Made by a program: the position numbers and the translations under genes
Part shown: in pieces, positions 8,838 to 15,856 of the stretch
Position numbering within the stretch: the first letter of the stretch is position 1
How the letters are laid out: each line of letters begins with the position of its first letter
Assembly: GCA_937922005.1 (NCBI GenBank)
Contig: CAKZWV010000076.1
Coordinates: forward strand, 1-20,575
Direction of reading: 5' to 3'
DNA length: 20,575 nt
Origin: an uncultured Clostridia bacterium
GTDB lineage: Bacteria; Bacillota; Clostridia; Saccharofermentanales; DTU023
The notes under the pieces: model-generated
What the model was told of the DNA's origin: nothing
Databases searched by the model: none
Seen by the model: only the letters and a program-made list of their open reading frames with translations

Positions 8838-8853
8838 CTTTACATATGTAAAG
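8838..8853 (-). promoter_or_regulatory. Perfect 16-bp palindrome, candidate operator or 5' UTR hairpin
   Basis: CTTTACATATGTAAAG is its own reverse complement over 16 bases. It lies between the predicted -10 box and the ribosome binding site of the giant gene, at about +5 to +20 of the inferred transcript. That is a typical site for a dimeric repressor. In RNA it could also fold into a 6-bp stem with an AUAU loop. No regulator gene is in the window, so the binding protein is unknown. Confidence 0.5.
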
Positions 8854-8863
8854 AAATTATGAA

Positions 8864-8892
8864 AGAATACCACAAAAAAGAATAAATTGCAA
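8864..8892 (-). promoter_or_regulatory. Sigma-A-type promoter of the giant surface-protein gene
   Basis: On the minus strand TTGCAA (8887-8892) and TATTCT (8864-8869) are separated by exactly 17 bases. TGG directly before the -10 box gives an extended -10 (TGn). Transcription would start near 8857, leaving a leader of about 40 nt. The boxes match the vegetative consensus at four and four of six positions. I see no terminator between the mutL stop and this promoter, so some read-through from mutL is also possible. Confidence 0.65.
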
Positions 8893-8936
8893 ACTTTTTG
8901 GAAAGGAAAAGATAACTAGAATCATTAAGAAATACT

Positions 8937-10985
8937 TTAAATGATCCTTTTGAAGAGCTTTTCAAGCTCTGTGCCGGAAAAGCGAATGGCAATGGGCCGT
9001 CCGTGGGGACAATGATAGGGATTTTCCAGGATCTGGAGGTCAGCCACCAAAGCCTTAATATCTTCTCTTCTAAGGGCCTTATTAGCCTTAATCGCCGCCT
9101 TACAGGCCATTGTCGCCAAGAGCTCCTCCTTTTTCGTCGGCAAACCAAGGTTTCTGTTTTCGGCTTCTTCCAAAATACTCCCGAAAATATCCATAGGATC
9201 AACGTTTCTGGGCAGGTCAGCGGGAACTTCCCGTAAGATCAGGCTGCTTTCAGAAAAGCGATCGAAGCGAAAGCCCCAGCGCTCTACTTCTGCCCTCTGA
9301 TCCTCCAGGATAGCCAGACTACTAGGACCCACCGAAAATTCTACTGGCACCAAAAGGGGCTGGCGAAAGGTTCCAGCGTCCGCCAAGGCCCCCTGACGAA
9401 CAAACTTTTCATACAAAATCTTCTCATGGGCTGCATGTTGGTCCACTAAGATGAGGCCTGCTGGACTAGCAAAAACTAGATAGGTCTGAAGAACTTGCCC
9501 CAAAATATTTGCACTAAGGAGGTCTTCAATCCGAAAACCCTGGTCCCTTTCCTGCTGCAAAGCCTCCTTCGACCGATAGGGGGTTGGCGATTCAGCCAGG
9601 ATGGACGGGGGCGGGAGGATTTGTTCAGGGGGCGGCTCCGAAACAGGTGCTGGAGTTGGTTCCGGGGCTGAAGCTGCTGCAGGCACTTGAATAGCATCGT
9701 CAACCGCTTCTGGGGTAACTTCTGCAAGTGGCTCTGAAGCAGCTGTTTGATCATCTGAAGCTGCTAGGGCTTCTTCATGGGAGGCAGGCACTGCTGAGAC
9801 TTGCGCCAAGTCAAGTGTTGTCGGCTTAAGAGCCGTTGGCTCAGGTGTTGTCGCCTCATGAATCATCGGCGCAGGGGTCGCCAGCTGAGCCACTGCGGAA
9901 GCCGTCCCCTGAGCGGAAGTCACCTCTTGGGAAGAAGCCGTCTCCTGAGCTGGAGCCGTCTCTTGATCGGGAGCATCGCCGAGGCTAGGAGTGTAGACGG
10001 TGGAGGATTTGAGGAGAGTGCTGTGGAGGGCCCGGTAGACGGCCTGGAAGACGCGATTGCGGTCGGTAAAACGCAGTTCGGTCTTCTGAGGGTGGACATT
10101 GCAGTCGATCTCGTCGCCAGGAATATGGACATAGAGCAAAAGCACGGGGTAGCGGCGTTTCATGAACCAAGTTTTACTCGCCTCATCGATGGCCTGGCGG
10201 ATCAGGCGTGACTCCACGAGGCGGTTGTTGACGGAAATCACTTGTTTCGATCGGTTATTCCAGGAAAGTGAAGGATCACAAAGAAAGCCACCTACAAAAA
10301 GGGACCCATCTTGGAACTCCACGGAATGGGCGTGGTCAGCATAATCCCGGCCAAAGATGGCAAAGAAGGCATGGAGGGGGTTGCCGTCGCCCGGGGTATA
10401 GAGGAGCTGAGCCCCATCCTTCCAGAAAGAAAGGGCCACGTCCGGCCGGGTCAGGGCTAGTTTTTGCACAAGGTCGTAGATATACGAGGCCTCCACATAG
10501 GGCTTTGCAAGGAACTTTTTCCGGGCCGGGACATTGAAAAAAAGATCCCGGATCTCAAACTGCGAACCTTCAGGGCAAGAACAAGGGCCTTCGTGGAGAA
10601 TTTGGCTGGCTTCAAGGAAAATTTCTGCCCCCTTCTCCTCCCCGGCCTCCCTTGTCTGGACCTTGACCCGGGCGACAGAGGCGATGGAGGGCAGGGCCTC
10701 TCCCCGAAAGCCCATGGAAGCGATGTGGGTCAGGTCTTCTAGACGGCGGATTTTCCCGGTGGCATGGCGTTGAAAGGCCAGGGCCAATTCCCCAGCAGGA
10801 ATCCCTGTCCCATTATCCGTTACTACGATGCTTTGCATACCGCCACCAGTGATGGCCACCTTAATCTGGGTGGCTCCGGCGTCAAAAGAATTTTCTACCA
10901 ACTCTTTCACAATGGAGGCAGGCCGCTCGACCACCTCACCTGCTGCAATGCCATTGGCTGTCTGGGGATCTAAAATTTGAATCAT
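8937..10985 (-). CDS. mutL: DNA mismatch repair protein MutL (endonuclease type)
   Basis: A 682-residue MutL, the ATP-driven partner of MutS in mismatch repair. The N-terminal GHKL ATPase shows VKELVENSFDAGA (catalytic Glu 28, metal-binding Asn 32), VTDNGTGI and GFRGEALPSIASV. The C-terminal domain has the metal-binding endonuclease motif DQHAAHEKILYE (515-526), ACKAAIKA and CPHGRP (659-664), so it should nick the strand itself rather than rely on a MutH. QPLLVP matches the sliding-clamp contact known in Bacillus MutL. Between the domains lies a long low-complexity linker (about 335-470) rich in Ala, Pro, Thr and Glu, containing a four-copy hexapeptide repeat. The start is supported by AAGGAGGA. 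It follows mutS by 108 bp in the same direction. Downstream is the giant surface gene, not miaA, which commonly follows mutL in Clostridia. Confidence 0.97.
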   Translation of the reverse strand: MIQILDPQTANGIAAGEVVERPASIVKELVENSFDAGATQIKVAITGGGMQSIVVTDNGTGIPAGELALAFQRHATGKIRRLEDLTHIASMGFRGEALPSIASVARVKVQTREAGEEKGAEIFLEASQILHEGPCSCPEGSQFEIRDLFFNVPARKKFLAKPYVEASYIYDLVQKLALTRPDVALSFWKDGAQLLYTPGDGNPLHAFFAIFGRDYADHAHSVEFQDGSLFVGGFLCDPSLSWNNRSKQVISVNNRLVESRLIRQAIDEASKTWFMKRRYPVLLLYVHIPGDEIDCNVHPQKTELRFTDRNRVFQAVYRALHSTLLKSSTVYTPSLGDAPDQETAPAQETASSQEVTSAQGTASAVAQLATPAPMIHEATTPEPTALKPTTLDLAQVSAVPASHEEALAASDDQTAASEPLAEVTPEAVDDAIQVPAAASAPEPTPAPVSEPPPEQILPPPSILAESPTPYRSKEALQQERDQGFRIEDLLSANILGQVLQTYLVFASPAGLILVDQHAAHEKILYEKFVRQGALADAGTFRQPLLVPVEFSVGPSSLAILEDQRAEVERWGFRFDRFSESSLILREVPADLPRNVDPMDIFGSILEEAENRNLGLPTKKEELLATMACKAAIKANKALRREDIKALVADLQILENPYHCPHGRPIAIRFSGTELEKLFKRII
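9897..9968 (-). repeat. Four 18-bp tandem units in the MutL linker
   Basis: The four units encode DQETAP, AQETAS, SQEVTS and AQGTAS in the disordered linker of MutL. The units are imperfect at DNA level but share the CA(A/G)-G(A/G)G core. Because each unit is 18 bp, gain or loss of copies keeps the frame and would only change linker length. Confidence 0.75.
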
Positions 10986-10990
10986 GGCTT

Positions 10991-10998
10991 TCCTCCTT
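10991..10998 (-). promoter_or_regulatory. Ribosome binding site of mutL
   Basis: AAGGAGGA on the minus strand ends five bases before the mutL ATG (10983-10985). It supports this start, which also matches the usual MutL N-terminus (MIQILDPQTANGIAAGEVVE). Confidence 0.85.
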
Positions 10999-11093
10999 CA
11001 TGGTTGGATTGATCTGACATGGTAAGACTGATCTAGTGGGAAATTCCAGCCCAGATGAGTCATCCAGGTAGCCTGGCTAGCTCCCAGTCCTCC

Positions 11094-13844
11094 CTACTCT
11101 TCTTCCTTACCCTGGCCCCCATACCTGGCCTGCCAGTCCGAAATTTTAGCAAGGGCGTCCAGGGGGCGGAGGGTATTGAGGTCCAGGTCCTCAAGCTCTG
11201 CTCGCAGGTTCACCCAGCTCTCCTGGTCCTCCTTAGCCTGGACCAAGTTCGTGAGATTCAGGCCCTCGTTATAAGTGTAGTCCAAGGCCAGGTTGGCCTG
11301 AGACTTCGAAGATTCGGCTGCAAAACGCTCGCGGAGACGCTGGGCCCGGCGGATAATACTCCGGGGAAGGCCAGCCAGCTGGGCCACCTCCGTCCCGAAA
11401 CTGTCATAGGACTTTCCGAGAGACACACTGTGCAAAAAGCGAATCGTGTCCCCCTCCCGGTCCGCCTCCACATGGGCGTGAAAGGCCTTGGGAATCTGGT
11501 CCACAATGTCCGTTAACTCGTGGTAGTGGGTAGCAAAAATCGTCCTCGGGGCCGGAGCATGGGCCCTTTGCCCCCCCAAATACTCCAAAATCGCCTGGGC
11601 CAAAGACAGACCGTCCCAGGTCCCCGTCCCCCGGCCAATCTCGTCGATGATAAGGAAGGAAGACTCGGTCATTTGCTTCAAAATATTCGACATCTCGCTC
11701 ATTTCCACCATGAACGTGGACCGACCTCCCGCCAGGTCATCCGAAGACCCGATCCGGGTCAAGATCCGATCGCAGATACCAATCGTCGCCTCTTGGGCCG
11801 GAACCGGGGCCCCAATTTGAGCCAAAATCACGATAAGGGCGGCCTGGCGCATATAAGTCGACTTCCCGCCCATGTTCGGCCCCGTCAAAATCATCAAAGA
11901 CTGGTCCGGCGTCAGGTCGAGATTATTTGCTACAAAAGCACCAGGAGGCAGGGCCGCTTCCACCACAGGATGGCGGGCTCCCACCAAGTGAAAGACCTTG
12001 TCCTCGGTAATCTCTGGGAAGCTATAATGGAGGCTCACTGCCATCTCGGCAAAACTTGAAAAGAGGTCGAGTTCCGCCAAAATCTTCGCATAGGTTTTCA
12101 GCGCTAACAAATACTCCCGCACCTGGTCTTTGAGGTCTTGCCAGAGGGCCCGTTCGACTTGATCGGCCTTTTCCTTGGCTCCCAGGATCTTGTTTTCCAG
12201 GTCTTTCAAGTCCTCCGTAAAGTAGCGTTCGGCGTTGCGGAGGGTCTGTTTGCGGATGAAATAGGGGGGGACCTGGTCGACGTAGGATTTGCTGACTTCA
12301 AAGCAGTAGCCAAAGACCCGGTTATAGACAAGTTTCAGGGTGGTCAGGCCCGATTTTTCTTTTTCGGCCTGTTCAAGGTCCAAAAGTTTGGTCTTCCCGT
12401 GAAGGAGCATGTCCCGGTAGGAAAAAAGCTCTTCGTGGAAGCTATCCTTGATGATGGTCGCTTGGCTGGTGAGGTTGTTGGGGGCGTCCTCCACCAAAGC
12501 ATCCTCCAGGAGGTCCCGGAGGTCTTTGAGGTCCACCAGGGTCTCCAGGCGGGAGCGAAGGGGGGCGATGGGATCGGAAGCAACTGGCTGATCGGCGAGT
12601 TTTTCAGCAAGGCCAGCCGTCGCGCTCGCCGCTTGCGGCAGGGCCCCCAGGGCATTTTCTCGGAGGGTGCGCAGCTGGTCCAAGCCATGCTTGAGGGTGA
12701 CCAACTCGGCAGGGGTCACCTTTCCCACGGCAATTCGTCCTGCTAGGCGCTCAAAATCGCAGATCCCTCGCAAATCCTCCCGAAAGGTCTGGCGGAGGAT
12801 GAAGTGGTCGGCAAAGGCCCGGGCGGCGGCCTGGCGGTCCAAAATGGCTGTCCGGTCCCGCAAGGGCCGGTCGACCCAGCGCTTAAAGAGCCGGGATCCC
12901 ATCCCGGTCACGCAATGGTCACAGGCCTTGATGAAAACGGAGCTGGAGGATTTGCCAGATTGAGGGTTGAGAGGCTCATAAACCTCAAGACCCTTAGCGG
13001 CGGCAGCATCCAAAATCAGGTATTCTTCCTGGTCAAATGGGTCGACCTGGGTGATGTGGGCTGGAAGGGTGTCTTCACAGCGGACGATATAAGACAAGAG
13101 GGCGGCTGCAGGAAGGACCCGGAGGGACTTTTCCTCCATACCTGGGAGCGGAAAATCCCTGGCCTTTTCCCAGGAAAAAAGCGAAGCAGGTAAAAAAGTC
13201 AGGCTCATTCCCCGGTCCTTAGCCAGGCGGGTAAAAGCCTCCCGCTGGGGAATATCCTCGGGGAGGAGGAGCTCGGTGGGGGATAATTTGGTGAGTTCGG
13301 CTTGGAGGTCGGCCACCTGGAAGGGCTGGTCCCGACTGGAGAGATTTTCCCAGGCACAGGCCTTCAAAAGCCCAGAACTTAGGTCGGCATAGGCCAAGGC
13401 GAGGTCAGTACCCTTGGCGTAGATGGCCACAAGATAGTTGTCTTTTTTGGCTTCCAGGGAGCCCGGCTCCATAACCGTACCCGGAGTCACCACCTCGGTG
13501 ACCTTGCGTTCCACCAGACCCTTGGCCAGGACTGGGTCCTCCACCTGCTCCCCAATCGCCACCTTATAGCCCTTTTTCAGGAGGCGGTCCAGGTAGGTCT
13601 GGGCGGCATGGTAGGGGACCCCGCACATGGGGGCCGGTTCGTCGAGGCCGCAGGACTTCTGTGTAAGGGTCAGCTCGAGTTCCTGGCTCACCGTCAGGGC
13701 ATCGTCGAAAAACATCTCATAGAAGTCGCCGAGGCGAAAGAAGAGAATGCAGTCAGGATGGGCCTTTTTGGTGTCCAGGTACTGACGCATCATCGGAGTT
13801 ACCCGGTCATAATCGATGTCCGCATAGGTTAATTTCTTGGACAT
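11094..13844 (-). CDS. mutS: DNA mismatch repair protein MutS
   Basis: A 916-residue MutS, the mismatch-recognition ATPase of the MutSL pathway. The N-terminal domain carries the Phe-x-Glu mismatch-reading motif in GDFYEMF (41-43). The connector, lever and clamp regions follow. The ATPase domain has Walker A GPNMGGKST (Lys 661), the SSDDLAGGRSTFMVEM segment, Walker B LIIDEIGRG (Asp 734, Glu 735) and ATHYHEL. The C-terminus has the usual DLDLNTLRPLDALAKI helix of the dimerisation tail. Length is close to typical (about 850-900). One small oddity is GRGTGTWDG, where most MutS proteins have GRGTSTYDG. The first 16 bases overlap the 3' end of miaB, and a GGGGGAGAA stretch inside miaB can act as ribosome binding site, so translation is probably coupled. 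Confidence 0.97.
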   Translation of the reverse strand: MSKKLTYADIDYDRVTPMMRQYLDTKKAHPDCILFFRLGDFYEMFFDDALTVSQELELTLTQKSCGLDEPAPMCGVPYHAAQTYLDRLLKKGYKVAIGEQVEDPVLAKGLVERKVTEVVTPGTVMEPGSLEAKKDNYLVAIYAKGTDLALAYADLSSGLLKACAWENLSSRDQPFQVADLQAELTKLSPTELLLPEDIPQREAFTRLAKDRGMSLTFLPASLFSWEKARDFPLPGMEEKSLRVLPAAALLSYIVRCEDTLPAHITQVDPFDQEEYLILDAAAAKGLEVYEPLNPQSGKSSSSVFIKACDHCVTGMGSRLFKRWVDRPLRDRTAILDRQAAARAFADHFILRQTFREDLRGICDFERLAGRIAVGKVTPAELVTLKHGLDQLRTLRENALGALPQAASATAGLAEKLADQPVASDPIAPLRSRLETLVDLKDLRDLLEDALVEDAPNNLTSQATIIKDSFHEELFSYRDMLLHGKTKLLDLEQAEKEKSGLTTLKLVYNRVFGYCFEVSKSYVDQVPPYFIRKQTLRNAERYFTEDLKDLENKILGAKEKADQVERALWQDLKDQVREYLLALKTYAKILAELDLFSSFAEMAVSLHYSFPEITEDKVFHLVGARHPVVEAALPPGAFVANNLDLTPDQSLMILTGPNMGGKSTYMRQAALIVILAQIGAPVPAQEATIGICDRILTRIGSSDDLAGGRSTFMVEMSEMSNILKQMTESSFLIIDEIGRGTGTWDGLSLAQAILEYLGGQRAHAPAPRTIFATHYHELTDIVDQIPKAFHAHVEADREGDTIRFLHSVSLGKSYDSFGTEVAQLAGLPRSIIRRAQRLRERFAAESSKSQANLALDYTYNEGLNLTNLVQAKEDQESWVNLRAELEDLDLNTLRPLDALAKISDWQARYGGQGKEEE

Positions 13845-15853
13845 GACGGTCTTTCTCCCCCTTGTCCGGGGAAAAATGTAAGGATCTGCCGAGCTAGGCC
13901 TGGCAAATCCATCCCTAACACCCTCGCTTCTAGAGAATAGGGTTTGACCTTGGTGATCTCAGCCTTCACCCGAAGGCCTTCCACCCAGAAAAGATCTTTC
14001 ATTAGGAGGTCTGTCCAGGCAGAATCTAGGCCCAGGTGCTCGAGGGCCTTGCCTAAGACTTCTTGGTCTAAGCTTGCATTATAGAGCTTAAAGGCAGTAT
14101 CCCGCCCGGTCAGGACCTGGGGATCCCCGGTGCTCGGCCCCTCTAAGAGGAGGTCGACCCCCTCTTTTTCTAAGGCCTTAGCGTGACGGATGTTGGCCGC
14201 CAAAGAAAGTTCGTCCAAAAGGGCCTGGAGGCGGTTAAAACGCTCATGGGCCACTTCATCCGGGACCTGGTCAGGTGCCTCTCCCGCCACCGTCCCCTTT
14301 CTAGGCGAATAAATAAAAGAAAAAGCTCCGTCAAAGGCTAGGTCATGGACGGCCTGATAGGTCTCTTCAAAGTCTTCCTCGGTCTCTCCTGGAAAGCCCA
14401 CCATGAGGTCGGTGGTAATGGCAATCTCTGGCCGGACAGCCCGCAGGAGGGCGATCATCTTCCGATAAGTCGCCAGGTCATGATCCCGGCGCATCTTTTC
14501 TAGGATCCGATCACTTCCCGATTGGAGGGGCAAATGCACGTGGCCCTCAATCCGATGGTACTCGCCTATGGCCCGGATCAGGCGGGGTGAAAAATCAAAT
14601 GGATTCGAGCTCATAAATCGGACTCGGTAAACCCCAGGCAGGTGGGCCACCGTCACCATGAGGGAGGCAAAGTCCTCGGGGAGGTGCATTTCAGAGGGGG
14701 CTTGGTCTTCAGGCGGCAGAATCGACTGGATCTTGGCCCATAGGGCCTCATCCTCGGAAAAGGTAGGATCCTGAAGGATCGGCAGATTCTGGCGGCTAGA
14801 CTGGTCTTCTCGGCCAGAATGTCCTTCCCGGCTCAGCAGAGTATAGATAGCCCGGATGGCCTTTTCATGCTTGGATAGATAGGCAGCAAGGTCCACATAA
14901 GAAGACAAATCGATGACCGCCAGGTCCTCAGGGGTCAGCTTGGCATAGGTCTCTGCCAGGGCCTTGCGTTCCTTTTGGTAGGCCGCTTGGCGGGCCGCCG
15001 TCTTCCCCCAACTATTGACATTTTGCCCCAAGAGCATGATCTCTGGAATCCCCTGGTCCGCCGCATCCATGGCCTCAAAGAGGATGGGGAGCGAAGACCG
15101 GCTCCGCTCCCGCCCCCTAGTAAAGGGAACGATACAGTAAGAACAGCAGTTATCACAGCCATACATGATCGAAATTAAGGCCCGGTAACGCCGAGTCCGC
15201 TTGGGCGGCAGGGTCTCAGCAATGGTCGCAGGCTCCGGCGGATAAAAGGCCGGTTTCTTCGTATCCAGGGCCGTCAAAAGCATCTCCGGCAGCCGCCAGA
15301 TCTCCCCCGGCCCAAAAATCAGGCGGACCTGGGGATAGGATTCCACAATCCTCTTGCGATGGATCTCCTGGGTCGCCAGACATCCGCAGACCGCCAGCAC
15401 CACATGAGGGTTGTCCAGGCAATACTGCTTCAGCGACCCCAGATAACCAAATAGCCTCTGGTCAGCATTGGCCCGTATACTACAAGTATTCACCAGGATC
15501 AGGTCCGCCCCTTCCGCCTCGTCCACCTCCACATAAGAAGCCGCCTCCAAAAGCGAGCGAATCTGTTCGGAATCCGCCTCATTTTGCTGACAACCGAAGG
15601 TCCGGATAAAAAAGGCCGGTTGCTTATCCAGATTTTTCTGCAAATACTCCCTCACCGCCCCCATTTTTTGCACCTGGTCTTGGCTTTCGGTATAGGTCAC
15701 TCGCTCCTTCGCTAGGGCCCGGCTACCCGGGTAAAAGTAAGAAGATATCCCAGACTTTTGGGGGTTGGACCCCGCTGCCTGAGAGGCCCCCGCCTTGGAG
15801 GGCTCCGCTTGGGGAGTATTTGTGTGATGGGACTTGTTCGATAGGTCTTTCAT
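13829..15853 (-). CDS. miaB: tRNA-2-methylthio-N6-isopentenyladenosine37 synthase MiaB, enlarged form
   Basis: A radical SAM methylthiotransferase that adds the methylthio group to N6-isopentenyl-A37 of tRNAs. The N-terminal UPF0004 domain supplies the auxiliary 4Fe-4S ligands Cys 88 (FGCQQNEADSE), Cys 124 (NTCSIRANAD) and Cys 158 (VCGCLA). The radical SAM cluster is Cys 233, 237 and 240 (GCDNCCSYCIVP), followed by TRGRERSR and LLGQNVNSWG. A C-terminal TRAM-type RNA-binding domain starts near LLLEGPSTGDPQVLTGR and ends near KPYSLEARV. At 674 residues it is about 200 longer than usual. There is a polar extension of about 75 residues at the N-terminus, an insertion of roughly 100 residues (about 285-393) between GQNVNSWG and the FASLMVTVAHLPGVYRVRF segment, and extra residues in the TRAM domain. 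The stop of the upstream gene lies 3 bp before its ATG; the ribosome binding site (AAAGGA) is weaker than others here. Specificity as MiaB rather than a paralogue is inferred from motifs and the mutS neighbour. Confidence 0.93.
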   Translation of the reverse strand: MKDLSNKSHHTNTPQAEPSKAGASQAAGSNPQKSGISSYFYPGSRALAKERVTYTESQDQVQKMGAVREYLQKNLDKQPAFFIRTFGCQQNEADSEQIRSLLEAASYVEVDEAEGADLILVNTCSIRANADQRLFGYLGSLKQYCLDNPHVVLAVCGCLATQEIHRKRIVESYPQVRLIFGPGEIWRLPEMLLTALDTKKPAFYPPEPATIAETLPPKRTRRYRALISIMYGCDNCCSYCIVPFTRGRERSRSSLPILFEAMDAADQGIPEIMLLGQNVNSWGKTAARQAAYQKERKALAETYAKLTPEDLAVIDLSSYVDLAAYLSKHEKAIRAIYTLLSREGHSGREDQSSRQNLPILQDPTFSEDEALWAKIQSILPPEDQAPSEMHLPEDFASLMVTVAHLPGVYRVRFMSSNPFDFSPRLIRAIGEYHRIEGHVHLPLQSGSDRILEKMRRDHDLATYRKMIALLRAVRPEIAITTDLMVGFPGETEEDFEETYQAVHDLAFDGAFSFIYSPRKGTVAGEAPDQVPDEVAHERFNRLQALLDELSLAANIRHAKALEKEGVDLLLEGPSTGDPQVLTGRDTAFKLYNASLDQEVLGKALEHLGLDSAWTDLLMKDLFWVEGLRVKAEITKVKPYSLEARVLGMDLPGLARQILTFFPGQGGERPSCPRN

Positions 15854-15856
15854 AGT

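Noticed and set aside
10984..11022. 12-codon open frame whose TGA overlaps the mutL ATG
   Set aside because: It has no ribosome binding site and no recognisable leader-peptide feature. The strong mutL ribosome binding site explains initiation without it.
11044..11080. Small inverted repeat (CCAGG-CTA-CCTGG) between mutS and mutL as a terminator
   Set aside because: The stem is only 5 bp with no T-rich tail, so transcription probably continues into mutL.
12138..12746. Long plus-strand open frame (202 codons) opposite mutS
   Set aside because: It lies fully antisense to a well-conserved MutS coding region and arises from codon bias in GC-rich DNA. The same holds for the other plus-strand frames opposite mutL, miaB and the envelope genes.
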